Shown: positions 36,436-45,220 of the stretch, one piece after another
Layout of the letters: each line of letters starts with the position of its first letter
Position numbering within the stretch: position 1 is the first letter of the stretch
Assembly: GCF_001275135.1 (NCBI RefSeq)
Contig: NZ_LFQU01000007.1
Coordinates: 58,299 to 122,298, forward strand
From: Xylanibacter rarus
Lineage (GTDB): Bacteria; Bacteroidota; Bacteroidia; Bacteroidales; Bacteroidaceae
DNA length: 64,000 bases
Direction of reading: 5' to 3'
Notes under the pieces: generated by a model
The model's input: only the letters and a program-made list of their open reading frames with translations
Database searches by the model: none
Told to the model about the DNA's origin: nothing
Position numbers and translations under genes: made by a program

Positions 36436-37239
36436 ATGAGAACAGTACGGCCAAAGAAAAATTTAGGACAGCATTTTCTGACGGATCTTAATATTGCCAA
36501 TGCAATAGCCGATACCGTAGATGCATGCCCTGATATTCCAATTTTGGAGGTAGGTCCCGGTATGGGTGTATTGACTCAGTATCTTGTTCAAAAAAACAGA
36601 GATGTAAAGGTTGTTGAAATAGATTCTGAATCTGTTAATTATCTTAATGAAAAATATCCGGATTTAAGAGAAAACATTATTGAGGATGATTTCCTTAAAA
36701 TGGATCTGAATACAGTATTCAACGGACGGAAGTTTGTTCTTACGGGAAACTATCCTTATGACATATCTTCACAAATCTTTTTTAAGATGTTGGATAATAA
36801 AGATTTGATACCATGTTGTACCGGAATGATTCAACGTGAAGTGGCTCAGCGTATGGCTTCCGAACCTGGAACAAAAGCGTATGGAATACTAAGTGTGCTT
36901 ATTCAGGCCTGGTACGATGTTGAGTATTTGTTCACAGTTGATGAAAACGTATTCAATCCACCGCCAAAAGTTAAAAGTGCAGTTATTCGTATAACTCGTA
37001 ACAATGTTAATGATTTGGGGTGTGATTGGCATATGTTCAGGCGTGTTGTAAAGGCTGTTTTTAACCAACGGAGGAAGATGCTTCGTGTATCATTAAAACA
37101 ATTGTTTGACAGAATGCCTGATGACAGCTTTTTTGAACAGGATATAATGACAAAGAGACCTGAGCAACTTTCAATACAGCAGTTTGTTGACCTCACAAAT
37201 ATGGTTCATGAGCAGATGAATAGAAATATCAATAAATAG
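36436..37239 (+). CDS. rsmA: 16S rRNA (adenine1518/1519-N6)-dimethyltransferase
   Basis: RsmA (KsgA) dimethylates two adjacent adenosines near the 3' end of 16S rRNA late in small-subunit assembly. The 267-residue protein has the N-terminal KKNLGQHFLTDLNIANAI, the SAM-binding ILEVGPGMGVLTQYLV (about 36-51) and the catalytic motif NYPYDISSQIFFKML (about 113), where the usual NLPY is NYPY as in other Bacteroidota. The C-terminal VFNPPPKVKSAVIRI and FNQRRKMLR motifs are present. It starts a plus-strand group of ribosome-related genes: rsmA, frr, rsgA. Confidence 0.97.
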   Translation: MRTVRPKKNLGQHFLTDLNIANAIADTVDACPDIPILEVGPGMGVLTQYLVQKNRDVKVVEIDSESVNYLNEKYPDLRENIIEDDFLKMDLNTVFNGRKFVLTGNYPYDISSQIFFKMLDNKDLIPCCTGMIQREVAQRMASEPGTKAYGILSVLIQAWYDVEYLFTVDENVFNPPPKVKSAVIRITRNNVNDLGCDWHMFRRVVKAVFNQRRKMLRVSLKQLFDRMPDDSFFEQDIMTKRPEQLSIQQFVDLTNMVHEQMNRNINK

Positions 37240-37315
37240 CAAAAAAGACAATATCTGTAGTGATGTGTTTTGGAGCTTGATTTGAAAATATTTATGTAAC
37301 AAAATATAATTATAT

Positions 37316-37876
37316 ATGTTAGACGTAAAGACAACTTTAAGCGAAAGCGAAGAGAGAATGGAAATGGCTGCTATGTTTTTAGATGAGCAGCTCTCTCGTG
37401 TACGTGCCGGACGTGCAAATGTTGCCATTCTTGATGGTATAAGAGTAGATTCATACGGATCAATGGTTCCTTTGAATCAAGTTGCTAATGTGTCAACACC
37501 TGATGCGCGGACAATAGCCATACGCCCATGGGATAAAAAAATGATTAGGGATATTGAGAAAGCCATTATGGACTCAGATGTTGGCATAACTCCTGAAAAC
37601 AATGGTGAGATAATAAGACTTGGCATACCACAGCCCACAGAGGAGCGTCGTAAGGAACTCGCTAAACAATGCAACAAGATTGGAGAGAAGGCTAAGGTTG
37701 AGGTACGTAATGTGCGTGCTGATGTAAAAGACAAACTTAAAAAAGCTATAAAAGACGGCCTTTCAGAGGATAATGAAAAAGATGCAGAGGCTGAATTGCA
37801 GAAACTTCATGATAAGTATATCAAGAAAATCGATGATTTGCTTGCTGCAAAGAATAAGGAAATAATGACAGTATAA
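37316..37876 (+). CDS. frr: Ribosome recycling factor
   Basis: RRF works with EF-G to split post-termination ribosomes. The 186-residue protein has the expected length and the conserved [20 protein letters not shown] (about 32-51), [20 protein letters not shown] and [25 protein letters not shown] short C-terminal helix ends AKNKEIMTV. It lies 76 bases after rsmA and six bases before rsgA. Confidence 0.98.
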   Translation: MLDVKTTLSESEERMEMAAMFLDEQLSRVRAGRANVAILDGIRVDSYGSMVPLNQVANVSTPDARTIAIRPWDKKMIRDIEKAIMDSDVGITPENNGEIIRLGIPQPTEERRKELAKQCNKIGEKAKVEVRNVRADVKDKLKKAIKDGLSEDNEKDAEAELQKLHDKYIKKIDDLLAAKNKEIMTV

Positions 37877-37881
37877 CAGCA

Positions 37882-38814
37882 GTGAGAGGACTTGTAATAA
37901 AAAATACAGGTAGTTGGTATTCGGTTAAAACCGACGAAGGACACACTGTAGAATGTAAAATTAAAGGCAATTTTAGACTAAAGGGCATCCGCAGCACCAA
38001 TCCGGTTGCTGTGGGTGACCGTGTTGAGATAATCTGCAATCAGGAAGGTACGGCTTTTATAAAAGATATTGAGGAAAGAAAAAACTATATTATAAGAAAG
38101 TCTCCAAATCTCTCTAAGCAGAGCCATATTATTGCAGCAAATATAGATCAGGCATTTCTGATTGTTACAGTAAATTATCCGGAGACATCCACAACATTTA
38201 TTGACAGGTTTTTGGCATCAGCAGAAGCTTACAGAATACCTGTTTCTTTAATATTCAATAAAACCGACATACTTTCGGAAGCTGAACTAAACTATCAGAA
38301 TTTAATGATAAACCTTTATGAGACAATAGGTTATACATGTTTTGCTGTTTCAGCTCTTGATGCAAAATCGCTTGATTGCCTTGTCCCTGAGCTAAAAGAC
38401 CGTATAACGCTTTTTAGTGGAAATAGCGGTGTAGGTAAAAGTACCCTGTTAAATCATCTGATACCAGGATTAAACTTACGGACAGCTGAAATTAGTGAAG
38501 CTCATAACACAGGAATGCATACTACAACATTCAGTGAAATGCTTCCACTACCTTACGGGGGATGGGTTATTGATACTCCCGGAATAAAGGGATTTGGTAC
38601 ATTTGATATGGAGCCAGAAGAAATCTGTGGATATTTTAAAGAGATATTTAAGTTTTCAAAAGATTGTCGCTTCAATAATTGTACGCATACTCATGAACCG
38701 GGATGTGCCGTAAGAAAAGCTGTTGAGGAACATTATATTTCAGAAAGCAGATACAATTCATATCTCAGCATGCTGAAAGATAAAGAAGAAGGAAAATATC
38801 GCGAGGCGTGGTGA
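37882..38814 (+). CDS. rsgA: Small ribosomal subunit biogenesis GTPase RsgA
   Basis: RsgA is a circularly permuted GTPase that checks late 30S assembly. The 310-residue protein has an N-terminal OB fold ([19 protein letters not shown]). The G motifs come in permuted order: G4 FNKTD (about 131), G1 [14 protein letters not shown] (about 178) and G3 DTPG (about 232). The C-terminal zinc site is [14 protein letters not shown] (about 262). The start codon is GTG, five bases after the frr stop codon, and no ATG is available near it. A role next to rsmA and frr in ribosome maturation fits. Confidence 0.96.
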   Translation: MRGLVIKNTGSWYSVKTDEGHTVECKIKGNFRLKGIRSTNPVAVGDRVEIICNQEGTAFIKDIEERKNYIIRKSPNLSKQSHIIAANIDQAFLIVTVNYPETSTTFIDRFLASAEAYRIPVSLIFNKTDILSEAELNYQNLMINLYETIGYTCFAVSALDAKSLDCLVPELKDRITLFSGNSGVGKSTLLNHLIPGLNLRTAEISEAHNTGMHTTTFSEMLPLPYGGWVIDTPGIKGFGTFDMEPEEICGYFKEIFKFSKDCRFNNCTHTHEPGCAVRKAVEEHYISESRYNSYLSMLKDKEEGKYREAW

Positions 38815-38879
38815 TTTTTCTGCGCCTTTTTCGATTTTATATTTTAAATACAACTTATCTGTTTTTATTTTAGTATACT

Positions 38880-41045
38880 ATGATGAATGCTGCTTCCGAG
38901 CAGGCAATGGCTTGGGATATAATAGAAAATACCGGGGCAAATCTTTTTTTGACCGGTAAGGCTGGAACAGGTAAAACAACGTTTCTCAAGGAAATAAAGA
39001 ACAAATCAACTAAACGGCTTGTCGTGCTCGCTCCTACAGGTATTGCTGCAATAAATGCAGGAGGAGTAACCATTCATTCCTTCTTTCAACTTCCTCTGTC
39101 TCCTTATGTGCCTGGAGCTACCTTTGGAGGTGAAGATCAAAAGTATTATCGTTTCAGTAAGGTTAAGCGTAACATAATACGAACCATGGACTTGCTTGTT
39201 ATTGATGAAATAAGTATGGTACGTGCAGATTTGCTTGATGCAATAGATTCCGTAATGAGACGATACCGTGACCATGGAAAACCTTTTGGCGGTGTACAAC
39301 TGCTGATGATTGGCGATCTGCAACAGCTTGCTCCCGTTATAAAAGATGAAGAATGGGCAATGTTGAGCAAGTATTATCCGACACCTTACTTTTTTTCAAG
39401 CAAGGCTCTTAATGCTGCAGAGTATCATACTGTTGAGCTTAATACCGTATACAGACAGCAAGATGAAACGTTTATCTCTCTCTTGAATCAGATACGGGAG
39501 AATCGTGCTACAAATGAAACATTGTCAGCTTTAAACAGACGTTATATTCCTGATTTTATTCCAGAGAAAGACAGCGATTATATTCGTTTGACGACACATA
39601 ACAATCCGGCACATATGATAAATGACAGGGAACTGTCATTGTTGCCTTCGCGTGAATATGAATTTAAGGCTGAGATTGAGGGGGATTTTCCTGAAACTTC
39701 ATATCCAGCCGATGTTAATTTGGTTCTAAAACAGGGAGCGCAGGTTATGTTTATTAAAAATGACCCAGAGAAACGTTTCTTTAACGGTATGATTGGCGAA
39801 GTGGTGTCATTGGATGAAAGTGCTATTATTGTCAGAGATAAGAATGGAGGAGAAAGCTTCAATCTTGAAAAATCAGAGTGGGCAAATGCCAAGTATACTA
39901 TAGATGAAACTACAAAAGAAATAACAGAAACTGTAGAAGGTGTTTTCAGACAGTATCCTTTACGCCTTGCATGGGCTATAACAATACATAAAAGCCAGGG
40001 ACTGACTTTTGATCATGCTATAATAGATGTTTCACATTCGTTTGCACACGGACAGGCATATGTTGCATTAAGTCGCTGCAGAACTCTTGACGGAATGGTG
40101 TTGAGTGCCCCTTTACAACGTGATGCCATAATCAGTGACAGTACTTTGGATGCATATATTAACACTATCGACAAGCGTGTTCCGTCTGCAGAAACATTAT
40201 CAGCTTTGCATAATTCTTATGTTATACAGTTGTTGGACGAATTGTTCGATTTTTCGTCATTGAAGTCTTCGTTTGATATGTTGTTGAGAACGCTTGATGA
40301 GCATTTGTATAAAAAATATCCGAAACTCTTGGCTGAATATAAACGTATAGGGCTGTCGTTTGAGCGCATTATTGATGTGTCATATCGCTTTAAAATACAA
40401 TATACAAGAATGTTGCATGCAAATCCTGATATAAGCAGCCCTGATATTCAGACGAGGATACATAAAGCTGCAGCGTATTTCTCTGAAGAGATGAAGGTTT
40501 TCACCTTGTTGTGCAACAAAACAAAAGTTGAGATTGAGAATAAGGCTGTTAAAAAACAGTTTGATGACAGATATAGTGTCTTCTTCAGGGATATAGAACT
40601 AAAAAAACAGCTTTTCATACATGCGGAAGACAATAATGTTGAATTTTCAATACCGAATTATCTCCGGATAAAATCGAAGATATTATTGAGTATTGATGAT
40701 GGTGGAAAGAAAATAGTAAAGGCAAGAAAACCAAAGACAGTGAAAGAGCCGAAGATACCAACTTATAAAATTAGCTATGACATGTTTTCTTCTGGTATGA
40801 CAATAGAGCAGATTGCTAAAGAAAGAGGACTTGTTTATGGCACTGTATTTGGACATATTGCCCGTTATGTTGAGGCTGGTGAACTTGAGATGGATCGTCT
40901 TGTACCTGAGGAGCATATAAAAGCTATAAAGACTTTTATTATTAATAATCCAAATAATAGGTCCGTAAGTGATATATATTCAGGTGTCGGACCGGATGTT
41001 ACGTATAACGAAATACATCTATATCTTAAAATGTTTGGTGAATAA
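38880..41045 (+). CDS. PIF1/RecD-like DNA helicase with C-terminal helix-turn-helix
   Basis: The 721-residue superfamily 1 helicase has Walker A LTGKAGTGKTTFLKEI (about 19-34), LAPTGIAAINAGG, Walker B LLVIDEISMVRADLLDAID (about 103), LMIGDLQQLAPVI and a UvrD-like C-terminal motif LAWAITIHKSQGLTFDHAII followed by YVALSRC. The last 110 residues hold an HTH_40-like module (FSSGMTIEQIAKERGLVYGT) of the type fused to Bacteroidota helicases. Its likely job is unwinding DNA during repair or fork restart; the specific substrate is unknown. It is the last gene of the rsmA strand run and faces htpG across a shared terminator. Confidence 0.9.
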   Translation: MMNAASEQAMAWDIIENTGANLFLTGKAGTGKTTFLKEIKNKSTKRLVVLAPTGIAAINAGGVTIHSFFQLPLSPYVPGATFGGEDQKYYRFSKVKRNIIRTMDLLVIDEISMVRADLLDAIDSVMRRYRDHGKPFGGVQLLMIGDLQQLAPVIKDEEWAMLSKYYPTPYFFSSKALNAAEYHTVELNTVYRQQDETFISLLNQIRENRATNETLSALNRRYIPDFIPEKDSDYIRLTTHNNPAHMINDRELSLLPSREYEFKAEIEGDFPETSYPADVNLVLKQGAQVMFIKNDPEKRFFNGMIGEVVSLDESAIIVRDKNGGESFNLEKSEWANAKYTIDETTKEITETVEGVFRQYPLRLAWAITIHKSQGLTFDHAIIDVSHSFAHGQAYVALSRCRTLDGMVLSAPLQRDAIISDSTLDAYINTIDKRVPSAETLSALHNSYVIQLLDELFDFSSLKSSFDMLLRTLDEHLYKKYPKLLAEYKRIGLSFERIIDVSYRFKIQYTRMLHANPDISSPDIQTRIHKAAAYFSEEMKVFTLLCNKTKVEIENKAVKKQFDDRYSVFFRDIELKKQLFIHAEDNNVEFSIPNYLRIKSKILLSIDDGGKKIVKARKPKTVKEPKIPTYKISYDMFSSGMTIEQIAKERGLVYGTVFGHIARYVEAGELEMDRLVPEEHIKAIKTFIINNPNNRSVSDIYSGVGPDVTYNEIHLYLKMFGE

Positions 41046-41246
41046 CTGGTATTGTTTCGGATATTGCAAGTGTTAGATTTTTATGTGATGGTTGATAGCG
41101 TCTTATCTGAATATTTTATGTAATAATTTATTTTGTAATATACATGGAACGTAATTGATAGTTTTTATCTGCGTTTCATGATAAATTATGTCGTGTGCGG
41201 TGCTGGATGTTTGATTTTGGATAAATAACGCTGTATCTTTATTCGA

Positions 41247-41334
41247 TTTGAAACTAATAGACTTTTAAGGTAAAAGTCAATGATTTTTGATGTAAAACTC
41301 AGTGGTTTATTATGTGAAAAACAGTCAAATTAAT
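41247..41334. repeat. Array B of a 22-bp degenerate repeat
   Basis: Four adjacent 22-bp units start at 41247, 41269, 41291 and 41313. Units 2 and 3 are the clearest: GTAAAAGTCAATGATTTTT and GTAAAACTCAGTGGTTTA. The common core TAAAAnTCAnTGnTTTT sits at the same place in each unit and in arrays A and C. The rest of the gene-free stretch 41046-41503, between the converging helicase and htpG genes, holds only AT-rich DNA and the terminator at 41403. Confidence 0.65.
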
Positions 41335-41402
41335 TAGCTTAAACACAAGATTAGGAAAAATGATTGCTGAAGATGAAGATCTATTCTTGATAAAACAAAA
41401 AT

Positions 41403-41450
41403 AAAATACACCCAAGCTTGAGTTAAAACTTAAATGCTTGGGTGTATTTT
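41403..41450. terminator. Bidirectional terminator between the helicase gene and htpG
   Basis: A perfect 15-bp stem, AAAATACACCCAAGC with GCTTGGGTGTATTTT, closes an 18-base loop. A T-run follows on both strands, as expected between converging genes. Confidence 0.9.
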
Positions 41451-41503
41451 TTTATAAGTTGAGTTAATTGATTTTATGTTGCAAAGTGTTACAACGCTGT
41501 TTC

Positions 41504-43558
41504 TTATTTTATTAAAGAAACAGAACGTTTAATAAATGCATCGAGGGATGATCCTTTCAGCATGCCGTTCTGAAGCAGAGCCAAGTCTATTAGCTGATGC
41601 ACAATTTTGTTATCTTTAGCGTATTCTGAGATGATTTGGTTCTTTTTCTCACGTTGTTCGTTTAATGCTTTTTCTGTATTTGCAAGATCATCCTTTTCTT
41701 CTTGAGTAATTTCTTCCGGCTTTTTCTTGCTTTGATTCTGATGTAGAGCTGCAAGGCGTGCTTGTTGACCCTTTATTTCGCTGATTACAGGGTTAAGAGC
41801 ATCACTGCATTTGCTGGTTTCATCATCAAGAATATTTTTTATGAGCTTATGATCGCTGTTCAGAACAAGACTATAGCTGTCTGGCATCTGAGCATAGAAA
41901 CTCATTCCGCTTTGGAAACGGCTTATGTCTTTCATTCTGCGCATATACTCACTTTGAGTGATCATTACAGGCATGCCATTCTCTCCCAGGGCTTGAACTT
42001 CAATATTGAATTCAACTTTGTTAATTTTAGGCATCTGTGAACGGAATGCTGCTGACAAATTGTCGGCTTGATCGCTGTCAAGTTCTGTCTTCTTGACATC
42101 ATCTTTGACAATAAGACGGTCTATAATATCGCTGTCTACGCGCATGAATCTGCTCTTCTCAAATTTCTGCTCAAGCATTGAAACAACAGGAACATCGAGC
42201 TGTCCGTCAAGCAACAATACACTATATCCCTTATCTTTTGCAGCTTCAATATAAGAATATTCTTCTTCTTTATTGTTTGCATAAAGATAAATAAGCTGTC
42301 CGTCTTTGTCTGTCTGATTGTCTTTTATTAATTGTTTGTATTCGTCAAATGTGAAATATTTGCCTTCAACATCTTTCAACAGTGCAAAGTCCTTAGCCCT
42401 ATCATAGAAATCCTCTTGAGACAGCATACCGTAATTTATGAAAAGCTTCAGGTCATCCCATTTGCTTTCATAATCTTTGCGGTTTTCTTTGAATATGCTG
42501 TTGAGTCTGTCTGCAACTTTTTTAGTAATGTATGTAGAGATCTTCTTTACGTCTCTGTCACTTTGCAGATAGCTTCGACTTACGTTTAGAGGTATATCCG
42601 GAGAATCAATTACTCCGTGTAATAGTGTAAGGAATTCAGGAACTATGCCTTCAACTTGATCTGTTACGAATACCTGATTGCAGTATAGCTGTATTTTATT
42701 ACGCTGAAGTTCAATATTAGACTTGATGCGTGGGAAATATAATATACCTGTTAGGTTGAATGGATAGTCTACATTAAGATGTATCCAGAACAGAGGTTCA
42801 TCCTGCATAGGATAGAGTTCGTTGTAGAACTTTTTGTAATCCTCGTCCTTAAGCGTACTTGGAGTTTTTGTCCATAACGGCTCTACACTGTTTATTATAT
42901 TGTCTTCTTCTGTTTCAACTTGTTTTCCGTCTTTCCATTCTGTCTTTTTGCCAAAAGCTACAGGAACGGGCATAAATTTGCAATATTTGTTTAGCAGAGA
43001 CTGTATGCGTGCCTTTTCCAAAAATTCTTTACAGTCATCGTCAATATGAAGTATTATATCTGAACCTCTATCTGCTTTTTCTGCATCGTCTATTTCGTAT
43101 GCCGGACTGCCGTCACAGCTCCATTTAACCGCTTTTGCTCCGTCTTTGTAGCTCTTTGTTATGATTTCCACCTTGTTGCTGACCATAAACGAACTATAGA
43201 AACCAAGTCCAAAATGTCCGATTATCGCATTGGCATTGTCTTTATATTTATTAAGGAAATCATTAACACCTGAAAATGCAATTTGGTTAATATATTTGTC
43301 AATCTCCTCTTCTGTCATACCGATGCCTCGGTCGCTGATTGTAAGTGTGTTGTTTTTCTCGTCGAGAGTAACACGTACCGTCAAATCGCCAAGTTCACCT
43401 TTGAATATTCCTTTATCAGCAAGTGTTTTTATTTTCTGTGTTGCATCTACAGCATTGCTTACCATTTCACGAAGGAATATTTCATGGTCTGAATACAAGA
43501 ATTTTTTGATGACGGGGAAAATGTTTTCTGTTGTAACCCCAATATTTCCTTTTTGCAT
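41504..43558 (-). CDS. htpG: Molecular chaperone HtpG (Hsp90)
   Basis: HtpG is the bacterial Hsp90, an ATP-dependent homodimeric chaperone. The 684-residue protein shows the GHKL ATPase motifs SDHEIFLREMVSNAVDATQK (about 18-37, with the catalytic Glu), LTISDRGIGMTEEEI and NAIIGHFGLGFYSSFMVS. The middle domain has FWIHLNVDYPFNLTGILYFP and the catalytic-loop Arg in LNVSRSYLQSD. A highly charged stretch before the dimerisation domain (SKKKPEEITQEEKDDLANTE) is typical of Bacteroidota. I use the ATG at 43558, since homology begins at MQKGNIGVTTENIF; the 23 residues before it look untranslated. Confidence 0.96.
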   Translation of the reverse strand: MQKGNIGVTTENIFPVIKKFLYSDHEIFLREMVSNAVDATQKIKTLADKGIFKGELGDLTVRVTLDEKNNTLTISDRGIGMTEEEIDKYINQIAFSGVNDFLNKYKDNANAIIGHFGLGFYSSFMVSNKVEIITKSYKDGAKAVKWSCDGSPAYEIDDAEKADRGSDIILHIDDDCKEFLEKARIQSLLNKYCKFMPVPVAFGKKTEWKDGKQVETEEDNIINSVEPLWTKTPSTLKDEDYKKFYNELYPMQDEPLFWIHLNVDYPFNLTGILYFPRIKSNIELQRNKIQLYCNQVFVTDQVEGIVPEFLTLLHGVIDSPDIPLNVSRSYLQSDRDVKKISTYITKKVADRLNSIFKENRKDYESKWDDLKLFINYGMLSQEDFYDRAKDFALLKDVEGKYFTFDEYKQLIKDNQTDKDGQLIYLYANNKEEEYSYIEAAKDKGYSVLLLDGQLDVPVVSMLEQKFEKSRFMRVDSDIIDRLIVKDDVKKTELDSDQADNLSAAFRSQMPKINKVEFNIEVQALGENGMPVMITQSEYMRRMKDISRFQSGMSFYAQMPDSYSLVLNSDHKLIKNILDDETSKCSDALNPVISEIKGQQARLAALHQNQSKKKPEEITQEEKDDLANTEKALNEQREKKNQIISEYAKDNKIVHQLIDLALLQNGMLKGSSLDAFIKRSVSLIK

Positions 43559-43905
43559 AGCTATATGTATTTTAAATGTATTTTTGTAATAAGTAATCGT
43601 CAAATCAACTTGCAAATACTGTGCCATAATTGTCGCTTACTTTTATTGTTATTAATTAAGTGCGGGAGATCATTATTGCTTTTGTTATTCGTAATAATAT
43701 CTGCCTGACATTTTGAAATTAGATATAAGTAATGATTACGGCTATTGCTTTAATAAAATATTATTGATAATTAATTGATTGTCAGATGGCTGTGTTTTAT
43801 TGCTAGAGATTCTGCTTTTTGTAAATGCTGTTGGCTATAACTTTTTTAGATGTTTCAAAACAATTTGAATTTGTATACGGCAGGAATAAATAGATTGATT
43901 CATTT

Positions 43906-43934
43906 TTTGTGTCGTAGGAAATGAAGTATCTTTG
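43906..43934 (+). promoter_or_regulatory. Promoter of the ECF sigma factor gene
   Basis: TTTG at 43906-43909 and TATCTTTG at 43927-43934 (followed by CA) are 17 bp apart, and the ATG lies 24 bases downstream. It matches the housekeeping consensus, so the gene need not be autoregulated. The 400 bases between htpG and this gene hold no other feature I can support. Confidence 0.65.
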
Positions 43935-43958
43935 CATATATAAAGCTAATTTACAGCT

Positions 43959-44474
43959 ATGGAAAAACTCGAAACTAAATTTACTACAATTGGCAAGTAT
44001 TATGCAGAGCATTTTAATGATTTGCGTGCATTCGTTGTAAGCAGAATTAAAGAAACAGAATACGCCGATGATATTGTTCAAAATGTATTTATTAAGTTAT
44101 TGTCAATAGATAAAATTTTGACGGAAGAGAGTCTTTCAAATTTGGTCTATACTATAACGCGCAATCTTATATACGATTATTATAGGCATAAAAAATCAGT
44201 GGATGATTATTCTTGTTATGTTGTGTCTAAGACTAAAAAGGACTCTTGTGATGACTTTCCCAATTATTCATTTGAGGAAATTATCGAAATACTTGATTGC
44301 GGAATTCAGAAACTAAATGAAAATCAACGAAAGATTTACAAGATGAATATATACGACGATTTGGCTGTTTCTGAGATATCTAAAACATTAAATATGAATT
44401 ATAAGAGTGTCGAAAATAAGTTAGGTAGTGCTCGTAAGGTTATTAGAAAGTATATGAGCAAAATGTTAGCATGA
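43959..44474 (+). CDS. ECF-type RNA polymerase sigma factor
   Basis: The 171-residue sigma-70 family protein of the extracytoplasmic group has region 2 (FNDLRAFVVSRIKETEYADD then IVQNVFIKLL, about 19-48) including the core-binding and -10 recognition helices. YTITRNLIYDYYRHKKS follows. Region 4 has a helix-turn-helix in DLAVSEISKTLNMNYKSVEN (about 137). No anti-sigma factor, SusC/D pair or other partner is next to it; it is flanked by htpG and an intergenic region. The regulon is therefore unknown. The protein is rich in Tyr, Asp and Lys and may be lineage specific. Confidence 0.88.
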   Translation: MEKLETKFTTIGKYYAEHFNDLRAFVVSRIKETEYADDIVQNVFIKLLSIDKILTEESLSNLVYTITRNLIYDYYRHKKSVDDYSCYVVSKTKKDSCDDFPNYSFEEIIEILDCGIQKLNENQRKIYKMNIYDDLAVSEISKTLNMNYKSVENKLGSARKVIRKYMSKMLA

Positions 44475-44517
44475 TAATGGTTAATTAATACATTCGATAG
44501 GTTGTTTTAAGGTTGTT

Positions 44518-44555
44518 GCCCTTACATTCGTAGTGATATGAATGTAGGGCTTTTT
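44518..44555 (+). terminator. Terminator of the ECF sigma factor gene
   Basis: A stem of GCCCT(T)ACATTC with GAATGTAGGGC (one bulged T) and a 10-base loop precedes TTTTT. It starts 44 bases after the stop codon. Confidence 0.88.
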
Positions 44556-44894
44556 ATTTGGATAAAAATAGCTTATTATTCTATATGTCAATTATGATTA
44601 ATAATCAAGGCAAAAGTCGTGAACATCTTTCTTGTTTTATTATAAATTTCTAGGATGATTTTATAAATTTCAAAATGAAATAAATCCATATGGTTTAATT
44701 TATAAATAATAGTAGTGTATTTACAGTCACAAATAAGGGGGCATTTATGATGCGAAACAGGTCTGTTCATTACAGGTGAACGATAGGTTAATAATTTAGA
44801 AATTTTATATGTCTTTTTGCTTGTGATTTTAAGTAAAGCACGTTTTTTACTTAGTTGTCCCTTAAAACCATCATTATCTGTTGGTATTAAGTAA

Positions 44895-45026
44895 TCAGAT
44901 TACCGATTAGGCCGTAACTTTTATAAGGGTGTGGTGGGAGATATTGTAAACGTGCTTATGGCGGCTGCAGCCTATAACTTCAAAAGAGCCATGAAAGCTC
45001 TTTGTTGCATGCTTCAAAAAATATAA
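44895..45026 (+). pseudogene. C-terminal remnant of an IS5-type transposase
   Basis: This frame without a start codon encodes 43 residues and then a stop: SDYRLGRNFYKGVVGDIVNV continuing LMAAAAYNFKRAMKALCC and ending MLQKI. It is very like the extreme C-terminus of IS5/IS1182-group DDE transposases, where HLKSDYRLGRN and AAAAYNFKRAM are family hallmarks. A stop codon (44892) precedes it in frame, with possible decayed homology back to about 44868. The rest of the transposase and both inverted repeats are absent or unrecognisable. The surrounding gene-free DNA (44475-45220) otherwise holds only the two terminators listed and AT-rich sequence. Confidence 0.78.
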
Positions 45027-45116
45027 GAGATGCTGTCCAGGATGATGTCTCGTAAGAATTTTTAGGGATGATTAAATGGATTATTTGATGTGGAACTTGG
45101 ACAAAGTATAATAAAT

Positions 45117-45162
45117 AATCTCCTTAACTATTGACAAAAAAATGTCATTAGTTAAGGAGATT
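45117..45162 (-). terminator. Terminator hairpin of the glycogen operon
   Basis: A 14-bp perfect stem, AATCTCCTTAACTA with TAGTTAAGGAGATT, is extended after one T-T mismatch by TGAC/GTCA around an 8-base A-rich loop. It lies 58 bases beyond the phosphorylase stop codon, with T-rich DNA following on the minus strand. Confidence 0.8.
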
Positions 45163-45220
45163 TATCTTTAGTTATATATGTAATAAAAATTACATAATGT
45201 CGCTTATAGGCAAATGATTA

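Noticed and set aside
44588-44770. 60-codon minus-strand frame upstream of the IS remnant
   Set aside because: It is short and low-complexity, and has no homology I recognise and no promoter. It lies in decaying intergenic DNA.
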